DNA of 30,105 bases, from the NCBI GenBank assembly GCA_000433535.1, contig FR892668.1, forward strand, positions 151,102 to 181,206. Reading direction: 5' to 3'. Position numbers and translations under genes: made by a program. Below the pieces are notes generated by a model. It saw nothing but the letters and a program-made list of their open reading frames with translations, ran no database searches and was not told the DNA's origin. Below, piece by piece: positions 14,409 to 22,227 of this stretch (its first letter is position 1; the number at the start of each line of letters is the position of its first letter). This stretch comes from Dorea sp. CAG:317. GTDB lineage: Bacteria; Bacillota; Clostridia; Lachnospirales; Lachnospiraceae.

Positions 14409-15770
14409 ATGCGGGATATGAAAAAAGTCACAGCGTCCAGAGAGGCGAATGCGTCATATATGAATCAAATCCTTCCGGTGAGGGATAGTTTTGATATCAT
14501 ACAGAGAGATCTTATGATTGGAGGAAGAGTTGCTTCTTTCTATTTTATTGATGGCTTTACGAAGGATGAAGTTATGCTGAAGATTATGGATTCGATGATG
14601 AAAGTCAAAGAACAGGATCTTCCGGAGGATGCTACACAATTTGCAAGACAATGTATTCCCTATGTAGAAGTAGATATACTCGGAGATTTTGATCAAGTAT
14701 TAAGAAATGTGTTGTCCGGGGTGACGTGTCTCTTTATAGACGGGTACGAAGCGGCAATTGCCATAGACTGTCGGACATATCCCGCGCGGAGCGTGGACGA
14801 GCCGGATAAAGATAAGTCTCTTAGGGGATCAAGAGACGGGTTTGTGGAAACTATCGTATTTAATACAGCGCTTATGAGGCGCAGAATCCGTGATCCGCAT
14901 CTTGTGATGGAGATGACGGAAGTTGGGGACAGTTCTCGAACGGATGTTGCAATCTGCTATATGAATGACCGGGTAGACGCCAAGCTTCTGGAAAATGTCT
15001 CAAACAGGATCAAAAGTATAAAGATCGATGATCTTAGAATGAATCAACAAAGCCTTGCAGAATGTTTGTTTAAAAGAAAATGGTATAATCCATTTCCTAA
15101 ATTCAAATTTACAGAGAGACCGGACACGGCTGCGGCGTGCTTGCTGGAAGGGAAAGTCGTTATTCTTGTAGATAATTCTCCATCGGCAATGATACTTCCT
15201 ACTTCTGTATATGATATTATAGAAGAAGCAAATGACTATTATTTCCCGACACTGACAAGCATATACTTGAAAGCTTCCAGAGGTCTGATCAGTTTCCTGA
15301 CTGTATTTTTAACACCGGTGTTTTTGTTGTTTATGCAGAATCTGGAATGGCTGCCAAAAATGTTTTATTTTGTAGTGGTGAAAGATACGGTGAATATACC
15401 GCTTATTTTTCAGCTTCTCATGCTGGAAGTTGCTATTGACGGACTCAGGCTTGCTGCTTTAAACACACCGAGTATGTTAAGTACGCCGCTGAGTGTGATC
15501 GCCGGTCTTGTCATGGGAGAATTTTCGGTAAAATCAGGCTGGTTTAATTCCGAGGTCATGTTGTATATGGCATTTGTTGCAGTTGCAAATTATACACAGC
15601 CTAATTTTGAACTTGGATATGCGTTGAAATTTATGAGACTTCAGCTTCTTTTGCTTACGGCGGTGTTCAATTGGATTGGCTTTTTGGCAGGGACAATCGT
15701 TGTGATTGTGAGCATTTGTTTTAATAAAACACTTTCCGGCAGAAGCTATCTCAATGTAAAATTAAACTAG
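14409..15770 (+). CDS. Spore germination protein, GerA/SpoVAF family
   Basis: A 453-residue GerA-A-type protein, located in the inner spore membrane by family knowledge. The N-terminal cytoplasmic half holds the family stretch SLRGSRDGFVETIVFNTALMRRRIRDP near residues 137-165, and DVAICYM; the C-terminal half from about 290 has four or five membrane segments with LNTPSMLSTPLSVIAGLVMGE near 355-375. The short N-terminus and overall pattern resemble SpoVAF as much as GerAA/GerKA. It stands alone: no B or C germinant-receptor subunits and no spoVA genes lie beside it. GGAGG is 6 bases before the ATG. I saw no clear sporulation-sigma promoter. Confidence 0.88.
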   Translation: MRDMKKVTASREANASYMNQILPVRDSFDIIQRDLMIGGRVASFYFIDGFTKDEVMLKIMDSMMKVKEQDLPEDATQFARQCIPYVEVDILGDFDQVLRNVLSGVTCLFIDGYEAAIAIDCRTYPARSVDEPDKDKSLRGSRDGFVETIVFNTALMRRRIRDPHLVMEMTEVGDSSRTDVAICYMNDRVDAKLLENVSNRIKSIKIDDLRMNQQSLAECLFKRKWYNPFPKFKFTERPDTAAACLLEGKVVILVDNSPSAMILPTSVYDIIEEANDYYFPTLTSIYLKASRGLISFLTVFLTPVFLLFMQNLEWLPKMFYFVVVKDTVNIPLIFQLLMLEVAIDGLRLAALNTPSMLSTPLSVIAGLVMGEFSVKSGWFNSEVMLYMAFVAVANYTQPNFELGYALKFMRLQLLLLTAVFNWIGFLAGTIVVIVSICFNKTLSGRSYLNVKLN

Positions 15771-15801
15771 AAAGCGGAATCAGAATCCAAGGATGTTATA
15801 T

Positions 15802-15830
15802 TTTACAACCTTATTCGGATGTGGTAAAAT
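15802..15830 (+). promoter_or_regulatory. degV gene promoter
   Basis: TTTACA (15802-15807), 17-base spacer, TAAAAT (15825-15830), with an extended TG. It lies 40 bases before the start codon. Confidence 0.6.
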
Positions 15831-15869
15831 AAAAAAGAATTTTATCTGGGAATAAGGAGGATAATAGAT

Positions 15870-16733
15870 ATGGGAAACTATGTAATCACAGTAAACAGTA
15901 CCGTTGACCTTCCGAAAGAATGGCTGGAAGAGAGAAATATTCCGGTTATGGCGTTGAGATATACCATTGATGGTGAGACATACGAAGATATGTCGGGATT
16001 GTCTCACAAAGAATTTTTTCAAAAACTGCGTGAAGGGAAGATGGCTGTTACGACACAGATGAATCCAGAAGAGGCAAAAGAGAAGTTCGAACCAATTTTA
16101 AAGGCTGGAAACGATATCCTGCATCTGGGATTTTCCTCTGGGCTCAGTGGAACATATAACAGTATGAGGATTGCGGCGGAAGAGTTGGCAGAAGAATATC
16201 CTGATCGAAAAATAATTGTAATCGATACGTTGTGTGCCTGTCTTGGTGAAGGGCTTCTGTTATACTATGCATTGAAGCGAAAAGAAGAAGGAATGACGAT
16301 CGATGAACTGGCACAATGGGTGGAAGAGAATAAGCTTCACGTTTGTCACAACGTGACGGTGGATGATCTTAATCATTTGCAGAGAGGCGGAAGAGTCTCT
16401 AAAACGGCTGCAATTCTCGGAACAATGGTGCAGATCAAACCAATCATCCATATGGATAATCAAGGATGCCTTCAGGTGATCGGCAAAGAGCGCGGGCGTA
16501 AGAAGTCGATTCATAAACTGGTAGATATGGCATTGAAGCAGTATGAGGGATATGAAAATGACCTTGTTATGATTACTCACGGAGACTGTCTGGAAGATGC
16601 AGAATACCTTGCCGGATTAGTGCGTGAAAAAATGGGAATTCAGGACATACTGATCAACAATATCGGAACTGTGATCGGAAGCCATACCGGTCCGGGCGTA
16701 CTGGCGTTGTTCTGTATGGGAAATGAGAGATAA
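15870..16733 (+). CDS. DegV family fatty-acid-binding protein
   Basis: A 287-residue two-domain DegV protein. By family knowledge, DegV/FakB proteins bind a fatty acid and present it to the FakA kinase; no fakA is visible here. Family features include TVDLPKEWLEERNIPVMAL at the N-terminus, the TTQMNPEEA motif near 57, the FSSGLSGTYNSMR motif near 92 and LQRGGRVSKTAA near 170. AAGGAGG lies before the ATG. The next gene starts about 30 bases downstream, suggesting one transcript. Confidence 0.92.
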   Translation: MGNYVITVNSTVDLPKEWLEERNIPVMALRYTIDGETYEDMSGLSHKEFFQKLREGKMAVTTQMNPEEAKEKFEPILKAGNDILHLGFSSGLSGTYNSMRIAAEELAEEYPDRKIIVIDTLCACLGEGLLLYYALKRKEEGMTIDELAQWVEENKLHVCHNVTVDDLNHLQRGGRVSKTAAILGTMVQIKPIIHMDNQGCLQVIGKERGRKKSIHKLVDMALKQYEGYENDLVMITHGDCLEDAEYLAGLVREKMGIQDILINNIGTVIGSHTGPGVLALFCMGNER

Positions 16734-16765
16734 GTAGAAACTGCGTAAGTAAGGAGATGAGCCAT

Positions 16766-17431
16766 TTGAAATATCTTGAGATAGATCAGAATATGAAGGA
16801 ACTTTGGCCTGCTGTTCGAGTGGGATGTCTGCAATATAAGGTAAAAGTAGAGAAGAAAAATGAAGATATGTGGAAATATTTGAAAAAGGATATTTTCAAG
16901 AAAGCGAAGGATGCGATTTTTGATTATGGTGTCAATGAGATTCCGAATATTAAAGAATCACGTATGGCATACAAAGCATTTGGAAAAGATCCCAGTAGAT
17001 ATCGGGTGTCTTCTGAGGCTTTGATTCGGAGAATCGGGCAGGGGAAAGGACTCTACGAGGTGAATACGGTTGTAGATGTGAATAATCTGATCTCTATTGA
17101 ATCCGGTTTTTCAGTCGGATCATATGATACGGCAAATATTGAAGAAGAACTGGTATTTCGTGTAGGCAGAGAAGGTGAGACTTACAAAGGAATCGGAAAA
17201 GAAGAGATCAATATTGAGTCTCTTCCGGTGTTAGCAGATAAAAAGGGTGCCATTGGAAGCTCCACCAGTGATTCTGAGCGTGCGATGATCACGGAAGCGG
17301 CGACAGAGGTTTTGACACTCATTTATTCTTTTTCAGACAACGATGATTTGGAGAAGGCATTGGAATTCGGACAAAAATACTTAGAGAAATATGCCGGAGC
17401 AGAAGAGATTGAAAGCTGGATCGTAAGTTAG
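16766..17431 (+). CDS. B3/B4 domain protein (PheT editing-domain-like)
   Basis: A stand-alone B3/B4 domain, the fold that edits Tyr-tRNA-Phe in the PheT subunit. The conserved core includes RMAYKAFGKDPSRYRVSSEAL and VNTVVDVNNLISIESG. Free-standing members are widespread and may deacylate mischarged tRNA or act as regulators; the role here is unknown. The start is a choice: ATG 16757 directly abuts AAGGAG with no spacing, whereas the in-frame TTG 16766 lies 9 bases after it and gives MKYLEIDQN, so I prefer TTG. The product has 221 residues. It is followed by a terminator shared with the convergent gene. Confidence 0.85.
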   Translation: MKYLEIDQNMKELWPAVRVGCLQYKVKVEKKNEDMWKYLKKDIFKKAKDAIFDYGVNEIPNIKESRMAYKAFGKDPSRYRVSSEALIRRIGQGKGLYEVNTVVDVNNLISIESGFSVGSYDTANIEEELVFRVGREGETYKGIGKEEINIESLPVLADKKGAIGSSTSDSERAMITEAATEVLTLIYSFSDNDDLEKALEFGQKYLEKYAGAEEIESWIVS

Positions 17432-17452
17432 AAAATGTATCATTTTATAATG

Positions 17453-17491
17453 AAAAATAAGACCAACACTTTAGCTGCTGGTCTTATTTTT
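17453..17491. terminator. Bidirectional terminator between convergent genes
   Basis: AAAAATAAGACCA (17453-17465) pairs perfectly with TGGTCTTATTTTT (17479-17491). A-tract and T-tract flank the stem on both strands, so it can serve the B3/B4 gene and the NSS transporter gene. Confidence 0.85.
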
Positions 17492-17513
17492 ATTATATTC
17501 TTTATTATATTTT

Positions 17514-18872
17514 TTAGATTACAAACCATCCCATAGCGCTTGCAACAGAACTTGCAAGAATTAATACTAAGAAGATCGGAGCAACCCATTTGATCATGAC
17601 AGTGAAAAGTTTCTCACCTTTGAACTTGCCGTTTGTGATTTTAACTTCGTCTGCAATTGTCTTCGGCTTGATAATGTAACCAACGAAGATACAGGTGAAG
17701 ATTGCAACGATCGGCATAAGTACGCTGTTACTGATGAAGTCCATAATGTCAAGGATTGACAGTCCCATCCAGCTGATGAAAGCAAGTGGTCCGAATCCGA
17801 GAGAAGACGGTACTCCAAGAAGAAGTGACAGTGCAGTTACGAATAAACAGGTAGTTTTTCTTGTCCAGTGGAACTTATCCTGGAAGATAGATACGATAGT
17901 CTCCATCAGGGAAATCGCAGATGTAAGTGCAGCAAAGAATACCATCACGAAGAACAGGCATCCGATAAAGCCGCCGAGCTTCATACTTTCAAATACCTTT
18001 GGCAGAGTCATAAACATAAGACCAGGGCCTGCATTTAAAGTAGAAGTATCTCCACCGGAGAATACAAATACTGCCGGAATGATCATAAGACCTGCTAAGA
18101 AAGCAATCGCTGTATCGAAGATTTCAATTTGTCTTACAGAGCTCTCAAGATTATTGTCTTTCTTCATATAAGAACCATATGTAACCATAATACCCATAGC
18201 AAGTGACATAGAATAGAAGAGTTGTCCCATTGCTGCGAGAATGGTTTTAACTGATACATCAGACATATGTGGTTTTACATAGTAGACCAAACCGTCCCTA
18301 GCGCCATCCAGAGTGAGTCCATATACTGCAATGAAAACAGTCAATATTACAAGGATCGGCATCATAACTTTGCTTACTTTCTCAATACCTTTTTCTACAC
18401 CGCACAATACAATGATAGCAGTGATGGCGATGAACAGGAAAAACCAGCCAAGTGGTTCGAAAGTTCCGCCGATGAAGTTTGTGAAGTAGTCATCTTTTGC
18501 AGCCGCATGTACACCGCCTGTTAAAAATACGCTAAAGTATTTCATTACCCATCCACCGATTACAGAATAATATGGGAAAATGATGATTGGAACAAGGGAA
18601 GCCAGAACTCCCAGGAAGCCGAATCTCTTGTCGAGAGCTTTGAATGCTCCAATCGCACTAAGTCCGGTCTTTCTTCCGATTGCGATTTCAGCGATCATTA
18701 ATGAAAAACCAAATGTAACTGCCAGAATCAAATAAATCAGAAGGAAAGTTCCCCCTCCGTACTGGGCAGCAAGGTATGGGAAGCGCCAGATATTTCCAAG
18801 TCCTACGGCAGAACCTGATGCAGCCAGCACAAATCCCAGTTTGCTAGAAAAATTACTTCTCTTTTGTTGCAT
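17514..18872 (-). CDS. Sodium-dependent transporter, NSS/SNF family
   Basis: A 452-residue neurotransmitter:sodium symporter of bacterial type, probably importing an amino acid (TnaT- and Tyt1-like members use tryptophan or tyrosine). The N-terminus has the signature LGFVLAASGSAVGLGNIWRF with the unwound helix-1 glycine region and the sodium-site residues; GGGTFLLIYL follows. About 11-12 membrane segments are visible, 11 being common in bacterial members. The ATG lies behind GAGGAGG. It is divergent from infC and has its own promoter. Confidence 0.94.
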   Translation of the reverse strand: MQQKRSNFSSKLGFVLAASGSAVGLGNIWRFPYLAAQYGGGTFLLIYLILAVTFGFSLMIAEIAIGRKTGLSAIGAFKALDKRFGFLGVLASLVPIIIFPYYSVIGGWVMKYFSVFLTGGVHAAAKDDYFTNFIGGTFEPLGWFFLFIAITAIIVLCGVEKGIEKVSKVMMPILVILTVFIAVYGLTLDGARDGLVYYVKPHMSDVSVKTILAAMGQLFYSMSLAMGIMVTYGSYMKKDNNLESSVRQIEIFDTAIAFLAGLMIIPAVFVFSGGDTSTLNAGPGLMFMTLPKVFESMKLGGFIGCLFFVMVFFAALTSAISLMETIVSIFQDKFHWTRKTTCLFVTALSLLLGVPSSLGFGPLAFISWMGLSILDIMDFISNSVLMPIVAIFTCIFVGYIIKPKTIADEVKITNGKFKGEKLFTVMIKWVAPIFLVLILASSVASAMGWFVI

Positions 18873-18947
18873 AGAAAATCCTCCTCAATATAAATTCATT
18901 TACTCTATTACTCTAAACTCTTAATAGATTAAAGTTAGATTGTGACT

Positions 18948-18976
18948 ATTATGCCATGAAAATGAAAAAAAGGCAA
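18948..18976 (-). promoter_or_regulatory. NSS transporter promoter
   Basis: On the minus strand TTGCCT (18976-18971), 17-base spacer, CATAAT (18953-18948), about 75 bases before the start codon. Confidence 0.5.
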
Positions 18977-19009
18977 GAAAAAACAGAGCGGAATCTAAAA
19001 AAATATTTA

Positions 19010-19038
19010 TTGACAGATGTTTTTATATATGTTAAATT
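19010..19038 (+). promoter_or_regulatory. infC operon promoter
   Basis: TTGACA (19010-19015), 17-base spacer, TAAATT (19033-19038) with an extended TG. Transcription from here gives a leader of about 170 bases. Confidence 0.65.
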
Positions 19039-19044
19039 ATAACT

Positions 19045-19196
19045 TGTGAAAACGAAAACGAAGCAGAGTGTCCACTCTCACCATAGCACGATTGGGTGAC
19101 TACTGGTTGATATTGCAAATAGAAATCTCTAGTATTATGTAGATTTTTGTATGAATGCGTAAGTGGATAGTCTGAAAACTATTCACTTATTTTTTT
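19045..19196 (+). promoter_or_regulatory. L20-type leader with transcription attenuator
   Basis: The leader between the infC promoter and infC holds AGAGTGTCCACTCT (19065-19078), a middle region, then a terminator: AAGTGGATAGT (19161-19171), 6-base loop, ACTATTCACTT (19178-19188), ATTTTTTT. GTCCACT (19070-19076) can pair instead with AGTGGAT (19162-19168), giving a competing antiterminator. This agrees with the known L20 leader of Firmicute infC-rpmI-rplT operons, where L20 binding favours termination. The pairing is read from sequence; control by L20 is inferred from the family. Confidence 0.72.
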
Positions 19197-19215
19197 ATGA
19201 TGGGGGTGCAGGAAC

Positions 19216-19722
19216 ATTAGCGATTTAATGATTAACGGGCAGATCAGAGATAAAGAGGTTCGTGTGATTAGTGAAGATGGAGAACAGCTTGGTATTATGT
19301 CATCTAAGGATGCCATGAAGCTTGCAAGAGAAGCAGAGCTTGATCTTGTAAAGATTGCTCCAAAGGCTCAGCCGCCGGTGTGTAAAATCATCGATTACGG
19401 TAAATATAAGTATGAGCTGGCACGAAAAGAGAAAGAGGCAAAGAAAAAGCAGAAAACTGTTGAAGTAAAAGAAGTTCGTCTTTCTCCGAATATTGATACG
19501 AACGATCTTAATACAAAGATGAATAACGCAAAGAAATTCATCACAAAAGGAAATAAAGTAAAGGTTACTCTGCGTTTCCGAGGTCGTGAGATGGCACATA
19601 TGCAGCAGAGCAAACACATTCTGGATGATTTTGCCGAGATGCTCGCAGATGTTGCTGTTATCGAGAAACCGGCGAAGCAGGAAGGCAGAAGCATGAGCAT
19701 GGTTTTAACTGAAAAACGTTAA
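19216..19722 (+). CDS. infC: Translation initiation factor IF-3, probable AUU start
   Basis: IF-3 binds the 30S subunit and checks the start codon. The N-domain (INGQIRDKEVRVI...GEQLGIMS), the linker rich in lysine, and the C-domain (IDTNDLNTKMNNAKKF, KVTLRFRGREMAH) are all present. I propose the ATT at 19216 as start: it is in frame, 7 bases after GGGGGTG, and yields MSDLMINGQIRD, aligning with the Bacillus form that also begins at AUU. The ATG at 19228 has no well-placed ribosome site. A non-canonical start would allow IF-3 to repress its own synthesis. Product of 168 residues. First gene of the infC-rpmI-rplT operon. Confidence 0.93.
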   Translation: MSDLMINGQIRDKEVRVISEDGEQLGIMSSKDAMKLAREAELDLVKIAPKAQPPVCKIIDYGKYKYELARKEKEAKKKQKTVEVKEVRLSPNIDTNDLNTKMNNAKKFITKGNKVKVTLRFRGREMAHMQQSKHILDDFAEMLADVAVIEKPAKQEGRSMSMVLTEKR

Positions 19723-19757
19723 AAATACATTTTACAAATTTAAGGAGGAATATTATC

Positions 19758-19955
19758 ATGCCAAAAATCAAAACAAATAGAGCGGCAGCAAAGCGCTTCA
19801 AAAAAACAGGTACAGGAAAATTAAAAAGAAACAAAGCTTACAAGAGCCATATCTTAACTAAGAAATCTACAAAGAGAAAAAGAAATCTTAGAAAATCAAT
19901 CATTACTGATGCAACAAATGTAAAGAACATGAAGAAAGTATTACCATATCTGTAA
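19758..19955 (+). CDS. rpmI: 50S ribosomal protein L35
   Basis: A 65-residue, very basic ribosomal protein of the large subunit. It starts MPKIKTNRAAAKRFKKTGTG and ends with the L35 pattern KNMKKVLPYL. AAGGAGG precedes the ATG. It sits between infC and rplT, the conserved order in bacteria. Confidence 0.98.
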   Translation: MPKIKTNRAAAKRFKKTGTGKLKRNKAYKSHILTKKSTKRKRNLRKSIITDATNVKNMKKVLPYL

Positions 19956-19989
19956 GATATCGTAGAAGTATTGAAGGAGGAAAATAAGA

Positions 19990-20346
19990 ATGGCAAGAAT
20001 CAAAGGCGGAATGAACGCTAGAAAGAAACATAACAGAACTTTAAAGTTAGCAAAAGGATACAGAGGAGCACGCTCTAAACAGTACAGAGTAGCAAAACAG
20101 TCTGTAATGAGAGCTCTTACATCTTCTTACGCAGGAAGAAAAGAACGTAAACGTCAGATGCGTCAGCTCTGGATCGCACGTATCAACGCTGCTGCAAGAA
20201 TGAATGGTCTTTCTTACAGCAAATTGATGCACGGTTTAAAATTAGCTGATATCGAGATCAACAGAAAGATGTTAGCTGAGATGGCAGTTAATGATGCAGA
20301 GGGATTTGCTGCACTTGCAGAAGCTGCAAAAGCAAAATTAGCTTAA
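19990..20346 (+). CDS. rplT: 50S ribosomal protein L20
   Basis: A 118-residue large-subunit protein that binds 23S rRNA early in assembly and, in Firmicutes, the leader of its own operon. Typical features are MARIKGGMNARKKHNRTLKLAKGYRG, the RKRQMRQLWIARINAA helix and the C-terminal GFAALAEAAK. GAAGGAGG precedes the ATG, and a strong terminator follows the stop. Confidence 0.98.
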   Translation: MARIKGGMNARKKHNRTLKLAKGYRGARSKQYRVAKQSVMRALTSSYAGRKERKRQMRQLWIARINAAARMNGLSYSKLMHGLKLADIEINRKMLAEMAVNDAEGFAALAEAAKAKLA

Positions 20347-20365
20347 TTTTAAATAATAAGAATGT

Positions 20366-20394
20366 AATCCCAGGCGAATGTCTGGGATTTTTTT
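20366..20394 (+). terminator. Terminator of the infC-rpmI-rplT operon
   Basis: AATCCCAG, 8-base loop, CTGGGATT followed by a T-run: a perfect 8-bp stem. Confidence 0.9.
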
Positions 20395-20454
20395 GATACA
20401 GGAAACTTTATTAGAAGCCACCTAGATTAGTAATATATGGCAAGGAGATAGAAA

Positions 20455-22227
20455 ATGAAGGCACAAAGCAGAAAGTTTCGCATAACAGCAAGATTTTTTA
20501 CCGGTGCAAAAAGATATTTTATCATGGCGGTATTTGCGTCACTGATTACAACGATATTAAATTCGCTAACCCCGCAGATCTTTCGATTTACGATTGATTC
20601 GGTGCTTGGAAGTAATGAATATCCATTGCTTTCCAGACATCTATGGGTCATGGCGCTTGTTGTGATCGGTGTTGCTGTATTGTCAGGAATATTTCTTTAT
20701 ATCGGAAGAGTAGGGACTGCGCTTGCCGGTGAAACATTTGCAAAAAACATGAGAGATGCGTTGTTTGTCCATGTACAGAAGCTCCCGATGAAATGGCATG
20801 ATAAAAACCAGACTGGAGACATTATCCAGCGTTGTACTTCCGATGTGGAAGTGATTCGAAATTTTGTGGTGACACAGCTGCTGGAAGTATTTCGAACGAT
20901 ATTTCTTGTAGTTGTTTCCTTTGCAATGATGTTGTCTATGAATGTGAAATTATCATTGATCGTACTTATATTTGTTCCGCTTGTTGTAATCTATTCCGCA
21001 GTCTTTTATCGCTTAATTGCGAGAAGGTTTACAGATGCTGACGAGGCAGAAGGCGAATTGTCTACGGTTGTACAGGAAAATGCTACCGGAGTAAGAGTTG
21101 TGCGTGCTTTTGGGAGGGAGAAATTTGAAATGGATCGCTTCCGGGATAAAAATGACGCCTTTGCAAAACTCTGGATCAGGCTTGGTACATTGTCGGGGCT
21201 TTACTGGGGAGTGGGAGATTTGATTACCGGACTTCAGGTGGTGACCATCATTGTCTTAGGTGCGGCAGAGGCAGTGAATGGCTCTATTTCAGCCGGAGAA
21301 TTTGTTGCATTTGCTTCTTATAACACAACGCTTGTATGGCCAATCCGTGGATTGGGACGTATTCTTTCTGATATGAGCAAGGCAGGAGTCTCTTTTGAAC
21401 GTGTAGATTACATTATCAGGGGTGAAGAAGAAGCATATAGCGGACAAAAGAAAAGTGTCGATCCGCCGGCAGAAGATGTTCAGTTTTCGCATGTCTCTTT
21501 TTCGTATGAGGATGGACAGAAAGTATTATCCGATGTGTCATTTGAGATTCCGGCGGGGAGCACATTTGGCATTTTGGGCGGTACCGGAAGCGGGAAATCT
21601 ACGATTGTACAATTGCTTACAAGATTATATGATTGCGGAGAAGAGGATGGCTCGATCAGGCTTGGTGGAAGGGAGATTCGGGAAATTCCGCTGGAAGAGC
21701 TGCGCAGTAAAGTAGGAATGGTGCTTCAGGAGCCATTTCTCTATTCGCGCACGATTAAAGAAAATATCTGCGCTTCCAGACCGGATGCCTCTATGGAGGA
21801 AATCAGAAAGGCGGCTCAGATCGCCTGCGTAGACGATGCAATTATGAGTTTTCCAGACGGATATGATACCTTGGTAGGAGAACGGGGAGTGACGCTGTCA
21901 GGAGGCCAGAGACAGCGTGTGGCAATTGCAAGAATGTTGCTTTCACGTTCTCCGGTGATGATTTTTGATGATTCATTGTCGGCAGTAGATGCAAAGACTG
22001 ATTATCAGATACGTTCAGCGCTTCAGAAAGAGCGGGGAGAAAGTACGTTGATCTTGATTTCACATCGGATTACAACATTGATGGGGGCAGATCAGATTCT
22101 AGTGCTGAATCAAGGGAAGATGGAAGAGCTGGGAACGCATGAAGAGCTGATAGAAAAAGAAGGCATTTACCGAAAAATATATGAGATTCAAATGAGCCAT
22201 GATGACAGAAGGCAGGTGAGAGAGTAA
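20455..22227 (+). CDS. ABC exporter half-transporter, subunit 1 (degenerate site)
   Basis: A 590-residue half-transporter: six membrane segments over about residues 15-320, then an ATPase domain. Walker A is GGTGSGKST (about 376), the signature is a canonical LSGGQRQR (about 481), and Walker B is VMIFDDSLSAVD, where the catalytic glutamate is aspartate. The H-loop histidine is present (ISHRITTL). Replacement of the Walker B glutamate in only one of two adjacent half-transporters is the mark of heterodimeric exporters such as BmrCD and TM287/288. Its stop codon overlaps the next start (TAATG). Substrate, possibly drugs or lipids, is unknown. GCAAGGAGATAG precedes the ATG. Confidence 0.94.
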   Translation: MKAQSRKFRITARFFTGAKRYFIMAVFASLITTILNSLTPQIFRFTIDSVLGSNEYPLLSRHLWVMALVVIGVAVLSGIFLYIGRVGTALAGETFAKNMRDALFVHVQKLPMKWHDKNQTGDIIQRCTSDVEVIRNFVVTQLLEVFRTIFLVVVSFAMMLSMNVKLSLIVLIFVPLVVIYSAVFYRLIARRFTDADEAEGELSTVVQENATGVRVVRAFGREKFEMDRFRDKNDAFAKLWIRLGTLSGLYWGVGDLITGLQVVTIIVLGAAEAVNGSISAGEFVAFASYNTTLVWPIRGLGRILSDMSKAGVSFERVDYIIRGEEEAYSGQKKSVDPPAEDVQFSHVSFSYEDGQKVLSDVSFEIPAGSTFGILGGTGSGKSTIVQLLTRLYDCGEEDGSIRLGGREIREIPLEELRSKVGMVLQEPFLYSRTIKENICASRPDASMEEIRKAAQIACVDDAIMSFPDGYDTLVGERGVTLSGGQRQRVAIARMLLSRSPVMIFDDSLSAVDAKTDYQIRSALQKERGESTLILISHRITTLMGADQILVLNQGKMEELGTHEELIEKEGIYRKIYEIQMSHDDRRQVRE

